Shown here: in pieces, positions 44,421 through 57,117 of the stretch | How the letters are laid out: every line of letters begins with the position of its first letter | How positions within the stretch are numbered: position 1 is the stretch's first letter | Assembly: GCF_947179515.1 (NCBI RefSeq) | Contig: NC_067492.1 | Location: 14,775,916 to 14,839,915 of the forward strand | Direction of reading: 5' to 3' | DNA length: 64,000 bases | From: Apodemus sylvaticus | Taxonomy: Eukaryota; Chordata; Mammalia; Rodentia; Muridae | Translations under genes and position numbers: made by a program | Notes under the pieces: model-generated | Seen by the model: the letters and a program-made list of their open reading frames with translations, nothing else | The model's database searches: none | Told to the model about the DNA's origin: nothing

Positions 44421-47005
44421 AAAATATAATATGGCACTGGGGATGGGGTGCTGTCAGAGGTAGAACTAAAAAACGTAGCTGATAATGCTGGCTGTGGCCA
44501 TGTCCCACATTTTCCCACAGCCCTTCAATAACCCAGCCTCTCCTGAGTGTTTCGGGCCGGCTGGCATCTCTGAAGTTGTTCACCTCGAATGGTGATGGAT
44601 GCGGCCTGCGCATGCAAGGTGTGACGTAAACCTGGGACAGGATCATCGCGCTCGAGAAGTCGCCAGGGCAGTTATTTTAAATTTACAGATAGAGCCAGAG
44701 AGACAGGTGGTGCAGAATTTCTACAGAAGCAAGGCAGAGACTCTAAAAGATAAATGAGGAGAGACTACAAAACAGGCTTCAGAAAGAAATAAGGTTTTCT
44801 GTTTAAAACTGCATCTCCCCAGCAGCCTTTTAGAGGATCCCACCAAACACTCCCCAAAACAGGGGACTCCGGGGCTTAAGATAACCCACATATAAAAAGA
44901 GAGTTTGAGGTCAGGTTATCATCAAGATGTATACCTACTTTAGATGAGCGATGAGATCAGATAAATTACACCAAAAAAAAAAAAAAAAAAAAAAAACCAA
45001 CCAATGTGGGTGAGGAAGAAAAACCACATGAAGAGGGGGATTTCCTTTATGGAAAGAAGAATTTCACTGAACTGTGAAATTACCAGGTCCAGACTTGTGA
45101 TCAGAATGATGGCTATCAGATGACTGTGTATAGTGTAAGAGAAAACTTAGACATTATGTTAAAATTTCGTGAGTAACAGGAAGAAGGGGAGAGAAAGGAA
45201 AGGGACTTTACCTTCTGCATCAACTCGGGAATATGACGCAGAGAATGCTAGAATACACGGGTTAAATACTCCCAAATACGTCCAAATAATAATAGAGAAG
45301 AAACCATCATAGAGAAGAAATGCAGAAATAAGTACAGGTATGTGAGGAGTCATGAGACTCGGAAAAGATTTCAATTCACATGTGAAAAGGAGGAAGGTGA
45401 CACGATACCATTTTGAAATCAGCTCCACATTTTATTCAGAATATACACCACAAGTAGAGAAGGAACTGGGCCTCAGAAGGGGTCTTCTTCTCCACAGGGA
45501 GGGATGGGTGTGACACCACACGCTCAGCCACTCATCTGGGGAGGTGAGGCAGGCAAGTTTCTGCTAACAGCAAGACATGACCTAACACACACGTGAACTG
45601 GGTTCCTCAAGTCACTTTTCTCCTACTTTAAAATGAATATGGAGTGCAGTGGGATCCTAGGAGCCAGCAGAGCCCCTGGGAACACAGACACCAGACTCAT
45701 CAGCAGACCAAAACCAACTGTCCCTCGGAGACATAAGGACATGTAAGTGGATCTGTGACACGACATACACAGGAGGGATGCCGGGACCAGCTGCTGGCAA
45801 CCTCTATCCATCTTCTGCTGTAACTTTGTCAGAGTTCTAGGAGAGGTCTGGAATGCTACTGTGTGAGGGCTGCACCCTGGTGTCATCAGGAGAGAGATGT
45901 GCCGGGAGAAGGCGGGGTGTTCAACTTGCGAAGCAGAAATGAAAGCCAAGGACTACAGAGCTGAAAGCCCACAAAGTCGGGAGCCAGACAGCGTGGACTG
46001 GGCCAGGAAAGTCTTTGAGAGACAGTTACCCATTATAAGCTTGGAGTTAATTCAAATAAGTTCATCCAGGTAGCATACATCAGATAGCAATGTTGCTTTT
46101 CAGATTAAGTCCATTACTCCAGAAAGCCTCATGGGAGCTGATACTGAGGGGAAAAAAAGGAGGAAGAGGAAAAAATGAGAAAAAAAACCCTGAAGAGTTG
46201 TGGAAAGTGTTTGGTGTAGCGATGGAACTATGCATGAACTAACTGGGAACTAACAGATCTGAGTCCTCCTCTTCATATTAACAAGCAATTGTACTTAGAT
46301 TTTTTTAAAAAAAAAAAAAAAACACACTTACTCCTGCCTAAAAAGTCTATTCCAAGTCCTGACTTTGTATCAGGCAAGATATGACTTTGGTAACTGTGAC
46401 TAAAGCCCTAGTTCTGATGGAGACAGGGAGGATGAGCCACAAGACACTACCCCAGAAGAGTAGATGTGAATTGTTCCTGAGGTTAAGATCTTCACCAGCC
46501 CGGGCAGGATTCCATCACGGACTGTGATTGGACAGTGTATCATCTTTCCAAAACAGGAACCGGATCCTGCTGACAGCATGCCCTTCTCCACTGCTCAAAG
46601 AGGTAGTGATGGTGGGCATGAGTTTTAATTCCACAGGAGCCATGTGTGAACAGAACGAAGACCTCATGACTTAGGGGGAAATGGGTGAATGTACCCTCTG
46701 TAGGGGATGGGGGAAAGGATCAGAAAGTTCATCCCCAGATGTAAAGACTGGAAAACAGGGTTCTGGATATCTACCAAATCTCTATTCTTATGTCCAAGGT
46801 ACTTGTCAGATTGACTACCCAGGCCCCTTCAGGATCAATCACAGACCCAAACTTATAGTCGGCAAACAGAATATCAGTAAGCGGGGAGTGTTCCTTCAAG
46901 ACCCTCAGAAGCTGAGTACATGCATTCTTATCCACCTCCATCCAGTGGGAATTCAGGAAAGACTGTTACATAACTTACAAAGAAGCCAACACTGCATAAA
47001 ACTAT
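44421..47005. other. mostly unassigned intronic DNA with poly(A) runs
   Basis: Poly(A) runs lie near 44973-44996 and 46307-46322. A weak B1-like segment may lie at 45490-45585 (GGTGTGACACCACACGCTC, GGGGAGGTGAGGCAGGC). A 113-codon plus frame at 46681-47022 has no recognised motif. Confidence 0.45.
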
Positions 47006-47009
47006 GTGG

Positions 47010-47095
47010 AAATGCCACTTAGTTGGGAGGGGCCTTGCCTTCCATGTGTGGGGCACTGGGTTCAAACCCCAGTGTTGTAACAAGCAAGAACACTG
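47010..47095 (+). repeat. tRNA-derived SINE fragment (ID/B4-like)
   Basis: TTAGTTGGGAGGGGCCTTGCC is A-box-like and GGGTTCAAACCCCAG is B-box-like, spaced as in ID/B4 SINEs. Not a tRNA gene: no cloverleaf can be completed. Confidence 0.55.
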
Positions 47096-47795
47096 GAAAC
47101 TATCTGTCCTGGCAACTCTCCTCGCCTATCAAAGCTACATGAATAAAACAAATACCAAAAGTTTGAAAATAAAGAGGTCAAGGGAAAAATCCTGACGAGT
47201 CCTTTCAAGCCAAAAGAGCTAATGCAGCGATATTACATAAAAGTCAAATTTTAAGCAAAAACAAAGTCGCTAGAGATGAAAAGGGACAGTGCACAAAGAC
47301 AGAAACAATTAGTCAAGAAAAATCATGAACTCAGAGTGTGTCAAGCACATAGCCTTAAACCACAGAAGCATCTGACACTCTTTGAAGGCTCTAACGATTC
47401 ACATCCGAAATGGAAAGATAAAGTAGATAAAATAGAGCCTTGAGACCAAACAGTTAACAAGGCTGATGATGCAAAACAGCCTTAAGCTCGCACTTTTCAA
47501 TTACACAGTATTTCTGAAATTAACCATGAACCAGATCACAAAGGCAATGTCAACATATTCAAATCACCTCTGTCGCACAGGCCACACGGTCTTGTAGGGA
47601 GGTCCGAGAGAACACGATGGCAATGGATACCCAGAGGTAGAGAGGTTAGAGCAAGAAGACAGAGGCAGGAGGCAGTCTCCCGGCCCCACTGTGTCTCATT
47701 CAGTCAAAACAGGCCAATAAATGGCAGAGAGCATTGGGTAGTGGTGAGTTGTAACCCTTTTATTCACAACAGAGCACCCAGATGTAGGAAAGATT

Positions 47796-47928
47796 GTTGT
47801 ATGCTGTATGCTGTATGCTGTAACCTAGCATGCAAAGGCCTAGGATGCAAGAGACTCTGTCTCAGAAAGTCAACACAAAGTAAGAAACATTGAATCATTC
47901 CAAGAATTAGAAGCAGAAAATAGAGAGC

Positions 47929-47968
<40 letters not shown>
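47796..47968. repeat. short TGTATGC triplication and (GA)n
   Basis: TGTATGC occurs three times in tandem near 47798-47819. Pure GA lies at 47934-47968. Confidence 0.85.
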
Positions 47969-47971
<3 letters not shown>

Positions 47972-48094
47972 AGAAACACTATAAAAAGCTTACAATAAAG
48001 TACAACATCAGCAGCACATGTAGCTACAAGACCCATGAAAGAATGAAACTCACACAGTAGAGGATGAAGAACAGAATTTAGCTTGGAGGTAACC

Positions 48095-48375
48095 AGGTCT
48101 GGAAACTCGGCTCAGGGTTAAGAATATCGGCTACACCCAGAAGGTTTTCCATCAGAGCAGGGAGTGCTTGGGAAAGGGAGCTGGGTTTGGATCCAAGCAC
48201 CCACTTGGTGGCTCAGAGCCACCTGTCACTCCAACTCCTGGGCACCGGATGTTCCTTACATCTCAGGTACCTGAATTTATGTGCGGATAACCTCACACAT
48301 ACACACATACACACACACACACACATACATACATACATACATACATACATACATACATACTTACTTACTTACTTA
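48095..48375 (+). repeat. B3/B2 SINE with (CA)n(CATA)n(CTTA)n tail
   Basis: TGGATCCAAGCACCCACTTGG and CACCTGTCACTCCAACTCC match the B3/B2 body. The microsatellite run at about 48295-48375 changes unit from CA to CATA to CTTA. Confidence 0.75.
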
Positions 48376-48639
48376 AAAATAAGAATTTCCTTAACTCTTT
48401 TTAAAAAAGTAATCAGCCATAAAAAACAGAAAGAAACCTACGTGTTCCACAACACACAGTGAGAGAAGATAAAGTGTTAAAAAAAAAAAGATGCAAAGAT
48501 AAAGAATATTAAAGATACAATTGTATCAGGAGAACTATCGATACAGTTTTGAGTCAGAGGGCAGGATAAGAGTAGAAACAGCAAATCGGACATTTAAAAA
48601 TTAAAAATGAACACTGCAGATACAGAAGTAATACCCTCC

Positions 48640-49238
48640 CCCACAGGGTATTACTTCCTCTCATCCTCCCCTCTCCTTCCCGGCCAAAGTTCATCTGACC
48701 TTGACATTCCTGGAAGTGACAACGGTCAATGATAACCTAGCCATCAGCCAGTACCAACCACAGTGAGGCTCGGATCTAAACACAGTTAGATGTAAATCCA
48801 CAGAAAACCCTCGAAGATGCCACAAAACAATGCTGTTATCTTCTTGGTGGAAAATGAGGTGAGGTGAGTTAATATGAAATAACCCAATGGAGATTGCAAA
48901 GATTTCCTGTGGCCAACTGTTCTGTATGGAGCTCGCATTCTGATGCTAAAGGCGGCACTACACAGGGCTCTCTATCCTTAAGCAGCATCTCCTCTGGTTT
49001 TAGGAGTTATGTTTAACTGGATTTCTCAATCTGCTGACTACTCCTCCCTCTGACAGTGGCCCTTCTGGGTAAATGACTCACAGTAGGGCAGACAATGTCC
49101 ACCTCATTGAGATTTATCCAGAGATTAATTATGAACTGGGAACCGTCCTTCAGGTAGCAAGTGAGTCGTCCTCTCCTGTGCCATGTGACCAGCCTGTGGA
49201 AGATCCCTGGTCCACCGCCTGCTTCGAGATACTTCATT
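48640..49238. other. unassigned intronic DNA
   Basis: No repeat or gene recognised. GTGAGGTGAGTT-type phrases near 48860 are not in an exon context. Confidence 0.45.
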
Positions 49239-49407
49239 GGTTTTTTTTGTTGTTTTGTTTTGTTTTGTTTTCGAGACAGGGTTTCTCTGTGTAGCCCTGG
49301 CTATCTTGGAACTCACTCTGTAGACCAGGCTGGCCTTGAACTCAGAAATCCACTTGCCTCTGCCTCCCAAGTGATGGGATTAAAGGCGTGCGCCACCATT
49401 GCCCAGC
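49239..49407 (-). repeat. near-full-length antisense B1 SINE
   Basis: The (TTTTG)n tail is followed by TCGAGACAGGGTTTCTCTGTG, CCAGGCTGGCCTTGAACTC and GGCGTGCGCCACCATTGCCC. It is the least diverged B1 here and lies in sense with Wwox. Flanks GCTTCGAGATACTTCATTGG and GCTTCAACACTCCATTG look like a decayed target duplication. Confidence 0.93.
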
Positions 49408-50635
49408 TTCAACACTCCATTGTTAGTGTCACAGAGTTGACTGATCTCTGTGCCATCTGGAGTAGATCTCTTAGTAAGTTGGCTCAGGGGTGGCATTTCC
49501 TGAACTCTTCCTCTGCCTACCTTATAATCTACACATATAAAATGTACTTTGAATAGACAATTCTGAAATCTCGACTTTTCAATGTAGTGCTTTTAGATGA
49601 CTTTGAAACATACTGTCATGGCTGTGTACACTGCCTGGGATGCTGTGTGGCCCAGAGTTCTGCACTAGGGTTAACTAGAGCCGTTCAACTCTCTACAATA
49701 ATGGTATCCGACAGTTCGGATGTTAACAGAAAGATGGGATAAGGGAAGAATGAAGGTAAGGAAGAGCAGGGGTGGGGAGGGAAGGGGAGACTGAGAGAAT
49801 GAGAGAGGCCAAGAAACCCTGAGAAAAGGAGGGGAGGGGAGAGGAGGGAGGGACCGTGGGTTAAGTTGGCCTCTAGGTTTCTGAGACTCATCCAACCACC
49901 TAGCGAGGGCTGCCTCAGGAAACCAAGTCTACACAAGGTGCTGCGGGAAGGCTGTCAGGGACACCAGCAGAGACAGGAGACCCAGGAGAATAAAGGGATG
50001 GGCATTTAGCATGGGAAGCATGGGGCAAGGGGCCCAGGACTTGTTCTGTAGTCTTCACTCTTGCAGCCAAATGAATCGTGTTGTAGGATTCTGTTAAAAC
50101 CCTGTTAAGTTACAGACTACATGTTTTCTGAAGAGCATCCTAGACAGCATAAGCACAGGGAGGGGATGTAGGGAGACAGCCTTATAAATGTCCATTAGAC
50201 GCCACTTCAGAGTGGCTTTGCCCGGGTGCACACACTCACGGCCTCTTCAATATTTATAAGAAGCCTCTTCCCTCCCCCTTGGCTGGATGAGTCATATCTT
50301 CTTCGTGGGAAGAAGAGCATCCTTCCCTCCTAGAGCCACAGGACAGCTCAGAGCTGTCCACCTTAAAGTGTAGCTTGGTGCATGTGGTACCTAAGGAAAA
50401 ACAAAGAAAGGAGACAGTCCCATAGCTCTCCTCTGGGGCTCAAGGTTTTCAATTCATACAAGGGTGAGGGATGTTCTCTCCATTCTAGAGCTTTCTCCTT
50501 AGACCCGGATGTATGCAAGTTCAGGGAATGATATTAAGGTTACGTCCAAAGAACTTCATTCTCATGAACATGGCTGCTTCTATGAACAGCCTCTAATCCT
50601 TCTTTTTCTATATAGTTACTATTTGTTTTATTTTC
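49408..50635. other. unassigned intronic DNA
   Basis: Purine-rich stretches near 49740-49850, otherwise nothing recognisable. Confidence 0.45.
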
Positions 50636-50639
50636 TTGT

Positions 50640-50801
50640 ATATGTATGGGTGTTTCTGCTTTAATGTCTATCTGTGCGTAGCATGCATACAGTGCCAGAG
50701 AGGCTAGAAGGTATCAGATGCCCTGGGCTCAGAACTGCCACCTGAGTACTAAGAAATGTACCCTGGGCCTTTCGAAGCACAGCCAGTACACTTAACCACT
50801 G

Positions 50802-50866
<65 letters not shown>

Positions 50867-50900
50867 TCCCTCTCCCTCTCCCTCTCCCTCTCCCTCTCCT
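50640..50900 (-). repeat. antisense B3/B2 SINE remnant running into (TC)n and (CCCTCT)n
   Basis: CAGTGCCAGAGAGGCTAGAAGG and TACACTTAACCACTGAGCTC are reversed SINE parts. Pure TC (50803-50861) then switches to a hexanucleotide CCCTCT array up to about 50900. Confidence 0.85.
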
Positions 50901-51068
50901 TCCCCAATCCTCTTCATTGTTTCTAATTTATTTATAACATTAAATTACAGCTTTTGGTGGAGGCTGTGGGAGCTAACCTCAAACACTCTTCTACTTCCAA
51001 CCCCCAAGCTGTGGGTTAACCAAGTTAGATAATGGAGACTCACACTAGAACGAAATTCCATGTGTGCA

Positions 51069-51410
51069 GACAAAAAAAAAAAAAAAAAAAAAGATACTGG
51101 CCTAATAATGTGCTCACTATAATTTGGTGGGACAGAGTTGTTTTTTTTGTTGTTTTTGTTTGTTTGGTTCCTTTTTGTCATTTTGTTTCCTCTGAATAGC
51201 CATGGTACTCTGTCATAGAACGGCAAATTATTTTCTCTGAAGTATTCTAAACGTTCTAGGCTACACTGTCGCTCCCAACTATTCAACACCAAATAGCATG
51301 CATACAAAAGCAGACACGGGCAGTGAGTGAGTGAATGAGTGACTGGACAAAGTCATGTCTCAATAAAACTTTATTTATAAGCATAGTTACTGGGCTGGAA
51401 TTCTTCACAC
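51069..51410 (-). repeat. poly(A), T-rich run and antisense hAT-element fragment
   Basis: Poly(A) at 51069-51092 and T/TTTG-rich DNA at 51139-51190. At about 51355-51410, CTCAATAAAACTTTATTTATAA is the reverse of the AATAAAGTTTTATTG hallmark seen at 27021. Confidence 0.5.
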
Positions 51411-52400
51411 ACAAGTTTTCTCATCCCTGTTATTGAACTAGAGTAGAAAAAAGTCTTCATAAGCTGTCTGATGCTGGTCAGTCCTGTGATTAATATTTTA
51501 TATGCATATGGATGGGTGAGCAAGAGGAAAACACTATCTTTACTACCAGATATCTGATGTTTTACCATATGGGCTATTGATAAAGAGATCAGTGGTTCAC
51601 AGTCTCAAGCAGTGAGTGGAATTAAGGATGTTCTAAGGAGTTGGTCTGTGAGCATATTATAAAATTTCACCACACAAAAGGGGTCTTCTATTCCCTGAGG
51701 TAACATTTCTGGAATGGGATGTCTTACAAATACCCACAGCTAATGGTTCCCTTAGTTTCTTCTTAAATATGAATTTTGTAGAAATCTATTTTAGCATCTC
51801 TAAAGATTTAGAAAAACCCATCAACTGAGTGAGGTACATAGTCTATGGGCATTTCTCTAGGGTACCTGTTCTATGCAACTAGCCATTTTCCATCCCAGAT
51901 CCACTATTGTTTCTTTCAAGAGTCTGGCAATACCACCACATTGCCAGCCCCATCTTAGGTCCCTGACCTTATGAGATGTTCTTACCTTATTAATGTGCCT
52001 CTATAAATAACAAAGAGCAAAATAATATGCCAACGGCAATGAACTTCCTCCTGAAAAGAAACTCTGCTTTTTCTGTTTTACTAGAGAGAAAAGAGTCACA
52101 GAAAAAGATTCACAAGTTGGGTGGGTGGGGTCCAACGTGGAAGAGATACGAAAGAAAATGGCAAGAAAATGAAGAAATGTACTGGGGATGCTGCCTAGTA
52201 ATGGGACATTTGCTCAAGAGGCCTGAGGCTCTGGGTTTGGCTGCAAGAAATCAGCTACAAACAGGAAAGAGCAAAAAACCCAAAAAGCAAAAGACATGAG
52301 CTGTGTTTTCCATGTCTAGGAATCTTTTTCTGATCCAAATGGCAATCAGTAGATAAGAAGCAATTGACAGCCTAGGGTCACTCCACGAAGCATAAAGAAT
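51411..52400. other. unassigned intronic DNA
   Basis: No repeat or gene recognised. A 90-codon plus-strand frame at 52027-52299 has no known motif. Confidence 0.45.
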
Positions 52401-52404
52401 TACC

Positions 52405-52728
52405 TGGGGACTGAAAAGATGGCCCAGTGGTTAAGAACACTGGCTGCTCTTGCAGAGGACCAAGGTTCAGTTACCAGCACCCACATGGTGGCTCACAATC
52501 ATATGTAACCCCAGTTCCTAGGATCTGATGCCTTTTCTGGCTTGCACGGGTACCAGCCCTTCACAGGTGTCCATAAAGACAGTAAGGCAAGCATTAGTAC
52601 ACACAGAGTGAAATAAATAAATTTCAAAAGAGAGAAGGAAGGAAGGAAGGAAGGAAGGAAGGAAGGAAGGAAGGAAGGAAGGAAGGAAGGAAGGAAGGAA
52701 GGAAGGAGGGAAGGAAGGAAGGAAGGAA
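52405..52728 (+). repeat. B3/B2 SINE with (GGAA)n tail
   Basis: GGGACTGAAAAGATGGCCCAG starts the SINE, and CAAGGTTCAGTTACCAGCACC and TTCTGGCTTGCACGGG follow. It ends AATAAATAAATTTC. (GGAA)n at 52631-52728 is almost pure. Confidence 0.93.
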
Positions 52729-52905
52729 AAAATAAGTAATGGCCCCATATTCTTTAGGGAATTCCTGGCATCCAATGGTTAGAGAGATAAATCTGGAGCC
52801 TTCAGCAAGACAGAGAATTTCTTTGTAATTGGTAGAGAAACCTCCAGTCCTACCCTGATTCCATGAACCAAGCCTACCTGGACACCAAAACTCCACCCAG
52901 GTCAG

Positions 52906-53277
52906 CTCTTTCCCTTCCCCTCTCCCTCTCCTTCCCTCTCTCCCTCTCCTTCTTTCCCCCTCTCCCCCTCTATCTCCCTCTTGCCCTCTCTCTCTCCCCT
53001 CTCTCCCCCTCTCCCTTTCCTTCTCTCTCCCTCTCCCCCTCTCTCCCTCTCTCTGACTACCTCTCTTCCCCTCTCTCCCTCCATCTCTCCTCCTCTCCCT
53101 CTCTCTCTCACACTCTCTCTCTCCCTCTCTCTCCCACTCTCCCTCTCTTTCCCTTCCTCTCTCTCCCTCTCCCCCTCTCTGACTACCTCTCTTCCCCTCT
53201 CTCCCCCTATCTTCCCCTCTCTCCCTCTCTCTCTCCCTCTTCCCCCCTCTCCCCCTCTCCCCCTCTCTCTCCCTCTG
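52906..53277 (+). repeat. 370-bp polypyrimidine tract (CTCTCC-rich)
   Basis: Nearly all C and T on the plus strand, with CCCTCTCTCC-type units and only a few purines, including a duplicated GACTACCTCTCTTCCCCTC phrase (53054 and 53180). The 259-codon minus-strand Arg/Glu/Gly frame over it is an artefact. Confidence 0.98.
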
Positions 53278-53399
53278 GCACTCCTTGGGGACAGAGCCAG
53301 GACTTAGCCCATAGTAGATGCAGATGATAAAGGTTCTGCCACTCGCTGAGCTCCAGCCCATCTTCAGAGTGACAGTTTCACACAGGGTGAAGGTGAGAT

Positions 53400-54050
53400 G
53401 CACCTAATCTACAGTGAGGTAAATATATAAGGACAATTATAAAACCAGTGCTGAGAGCATCAGACTCCTCCAAGGAACACTTTCAACTTCATAGATGGCG
53501 GCAAAGCCCCAAGGTAGCAATCCCACATTCGGTTCCCAGCTCAGGCACAGCCATGACTCTCCACATGCACGCATCCCTTTATCCGCAGTGCCTGTAAGAA
53601 GCAGAAGTTCAGCATCTCCATTTTGGAAATGAGAAGAAGAAAAGAAAAGGCCCCCAAACTAAGTAGAGTTCATAAAGCAGATGAAGAAGCTGAACTCAAG
53701 CCAAGTTCATCTCAAAGCATCCTTGCATCCTGTCTGCAGTAAACATACACTGTGACTTTGACCGTGGAAAGAAGGGAGAAAGGTTGAAGGCTCTGAGAAG
53801 CTGGGAAGAGATGATGTCTCGGGTACCTACACAGACTGCAAATGGGGAGGAGGAAAACCAGGAGAGGGCCCAAATGAGGGCCATGTGTAGAGAAATACAG
53901 AGGGGGGAACTATCATTTCCTGGCTCTCCTACGATCCAGAGCACGTGCTCTGCTGTTCCGGGGAAGTGCAGACATATACAGGGTAGCACATTAATCCTTC
54001 AAACACTAACAGATGCTGGCAGGGATTTAGACTGGAATGTATTTACAAAG
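53400..54050. other. unassigned intronic DNA
   Basis: No repeat or gene recognised with confidence; two opposing ~90-codon frames at 53696-54053 are probably chance. Confidence 0.45.
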
Positions 54051-54500
54051 TGACAAATTATGTTCTGTATTAGAGAGAGAGAGAAAGAGCACCCACAAAC
54101 GGGCTGATAAATGTCAGCTACAGTCACGACAAATGGTTTATTTTTATTATACTGTAACCACAAATGTTTTTTTTTCCTCCCTATTTTTTTTTCTCTAGGA
54201 GTACCAAAGATTTATTTGTTGCAGGGAAAAAACAAGATTATATATGACACAAAGTAATAACTGTACAATCAGATATTCCGGGCACCCTGCCCTTTTAGAA
54301 AGCTTCATCCAGGCAGCCCCGTGCTACTAAAAATGTTCCTTTCGCCCAGGCAGAGTAAATGGTTAATAAATCAGAACTGATACAATACCTTGTAATTAGA
54401 TACAGCCTTAGTTCACAGACTAGCCAATTGATAGACAATATCCAATTCCCCCTTTAGTGGCTATCAGTAGGGTAGAGTAACTATTAGAATAAATTTTATG
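54050..54500. promoter_or_regulatory. repeat-free AT-rich block, candidate conserved noncoding element
   Basis: GGTTTATTTTTATTATACTG, CCTTGTAATTAGATACAGCC, CCAATTGATAGACAATATCC and ATTAGAATAAATTTTATGCCC occur in 450 bp with only short T-runs and a GA run at 54074. Function is inferred. Confidence 0.35.
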
Positions 54501-55205
54501 CCCGTGACAGGTAAGAAAATATACCAGGAGCTAAAATGTAATCAGTATATCCAAACCCAACAGAAGATCACAGTCTTGGCTGCAGACTGGGTCAGGAAGG
54601 AGCGCTGTGGATGGACAGCGACATCCACAGGCTGACAAGGGCGAGGTCGTGAACAGGGGAGGAAAGCTCAACCTTGAAAGCAAGTCTGAGAGGGTGGATT
54701 TGGCCTGGGGCCAGGAGGAAATGCGCACAGGCGTGTGATTAGGAAAGTCCTCCACAGAGCACTTTGGTCTCCTCCTCAGTCCAGTGCTGGGGGCTGTGGC
54801 AGGGGATCTGGTGAGTAAGATGTCTGATTGGGTGCAGATAGACCTGGTTTCATGTCCAGAAAGATCATTAACTCATCCAGTGTCACTGGCCAAGTTCCTG
54901 CCCTCCCAGGGTCTCTCCAGGAGGTGGGAAAAATTCCAGAGCCCACTTTCTTCTAACAGTCTGAAGAATGGCAAACTGAAGAGGGTAACCAGAAGAGCAT
55001 GGAGGTGATGGCCAAGCAAATTCAAGGAACATTTTGTCTTCAGAGACCTTCAGCTTCAGATTTCTTGCAAAATCATTGCAAGTTAAAATACCCACACTTT
55101 CCCATACTCTAAATCAAAGCACTGAAGATTACAGTGAAGATTGACAGGAATTCATAAACTCATTCAAAGCCTAGACTGTATAGTAGTACATGCATGAAAG
55201 TGTGT

Positions 55206-55238
55206 GTATGTACACACACACACACACACACACACAAA
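55206..55238 (+). repeat. (CA)n microsatellite
   Basis: Pure CA after a GTGTGTATGTA lead-in. Confidence 0.9.
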
Positions 55239-55239
55239 C

Positions 55240-56870
55240 ATGATCTCTACAGCCACAGACATGCTTGAGTACTGTCCAGCACTAGGAATGAAGGTAGGTC
55301 TTGGGAAACTGTACCTTCTCAGGCAACCCTCCTAGCAAGACACCATTCTGATTCCACCATTCTTGCATAAACTTTTCAATCTCTCATACCCTTGGAGCCC
55401 TGCTTTTCCCATCTTTGAGGACATCCTGTTACCATCTTGCTCTCAGTAACAGGGAGGAAATAATGGCATAAAGTGACGACTGGACCATGTGATGATGCAG
55501 CATTTCCTGGACTGTACTAATGTCTCTGAGAAAGGAAGATCTCTGTGTGCTATTGTCAGAACTTGCACCACTTCCCGGAAACACTCCACAGTCCTATCCA
55601 TCCTATATGAATAGATGCCCTTCCTAAAAGCACCAGGAAACGTTCTGTCCCCATCACTGTCTGTCCTCCCTTCTTATGTCAACAAGTCAGAAGTATAAGG
55701 CACAAATCTGGACAAGCCTTCTGCCAAAAGTTTCCTACTCAGCCATCCCTAACCAAGGATGACAATAAATAAAGGTGGCGAGCCAGGAGGGGCACCGCAA
55801 GGGAGAAGATCGCTCAATTAGAAACTCTGCCCTTCACAGAAGTCAACCATCACAGGTCCTAACAGCCTGGCCTGGAGTGAATTAAATAGCTGAATACATA
55901 ATTATAGTGCTTGATTACAAGTAACAGAATAAAACAGAGTCTGTGTGACTCACGTGCATGTAAGTAGTATACTGAGTAGTGAATACCTGGAGACTGGGCT
56001 GGACCTCCCCTGGAGAATCCTGATTAGAGAATTCAGAAAGCATAGGGGGTGCCCGACCTCTCCACGACCAGCAGCCAAGAGAGAGCCACTGTAGAAAAGA
56101 CCCGGCAAGGAGGGGCACAGTCAGTGTATGGAAGAGTTGCAGGAAGGAAGGAGGGCCTTGTCATAATCCCAAAGCACTCACTGCCTTGGAATGATCCTGA
56201 AGCATATAGGAAAACAGCAATATTCCATCAGGGAAGTTCAGAAGCCATCACCCGAACCAAGAACGATGTTAACTCGTGGTGATGAGGCTAATCATGGTCC
56301 CCCGAACACAAGTGAAGAAACGCACTAACTACACCACTCCCGAGAAAGTCACGACTCCACCGAAAGAATGCTGGCCACTGATCTGATCGCAAGAAACATG
56401 TCAGACAGATCAAGGGTCACAATGGCAGGAGAGCCAGAAGAGGATCCAGGCACTGCCAGAGAAGGAAGGTGACAAGGCGGATAGCAGCTGTACCCTGGGA
56501 TAAAAGTGAGCCACTGGATAATCCAAGGGACGTGACACCGTGCATGTTACACACCAGTGACTGTTTCCGGCCTTGATCCCTACACCATGGTGAGGGGAAC
56601 TAACTGTTCACCTGGGGGGGGGGAGTAGGAAAAGTGTCTATGTGAGGTCTGCCAATTCTAGGAAGGTCTGAAGCTAATTCGAATTAAAAACTCAAAATAA
56701 GCAAATGCCACGACAATGTTGGATATTAGAAGATTCTTACTTTTGGGAGTCTGAGGAAATGAACCAGGGAGTAAGAGTATCTGCTATGCAGAGTGAAAGT
56801 ATACGCAGGCATACATGCTATGCATGTATGGAGGATCGGGTGCTGAGTCCTGGGGTCGCTCTTAAAAAAA
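55240..56870. other. unassigned intronic DNA
   Basis: No repeat or gene recognised. Confidence 0.45.
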
Positions 56871-56875
56871 ATCTG

Positions 56876-57043
56876 AGTGTGTGTGTGTGTGTGTGTACGT
56901 GCGTGCGTGCATGCCTGTACTTTCACTCTGCAGCCCAAGTCGGCTTTAAAATTATGGCAGTCCTGCTCAGGCTCCCAAGAGCTGGGAAGGCACACATGAA
57001 CCTCACACTAGACCTGGCCATTTTTATATTAAAAAAAAAAAAA
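56876..57043 (+). repeat. (TG)n and SINE-like remnant with poly(A)
   Basis: TG repeat at 56876-56895 continuing as GTGCGTGCGTGC, and an A-run at 57031-57043. The part between them may be a diverged B1/B4 remnant but is not clear. Confidence 0.5.
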
Positions 57044-57117
57044 CAGTGCATTTTGGGAGCCACTATGTTTGTTTAAAAATGATTTCTCCGGGTTTCTTGC
57101 TGTTGTTTACCAAGTTT

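Noticed and set aside
46681..47022. 113-codon plus-strand frame
   Set aside because: Composition and context are those of ordinary intron; no domain recognised.
47010..47095. Possible tRNA gene
   Set aside because: A- and B-box-like motifs are present but no cloverleaf or anticodon stem can be formed; it is a tRNA-derived SINE.
52624..53403. 259-codon minus-strand frame, the longest in the window
   Set aside because: It is a translation of the polypyrimidine tract and the GGAA repeat: only Arg/Glu/Gly and Leu/Pro/Ser runs, no domain.
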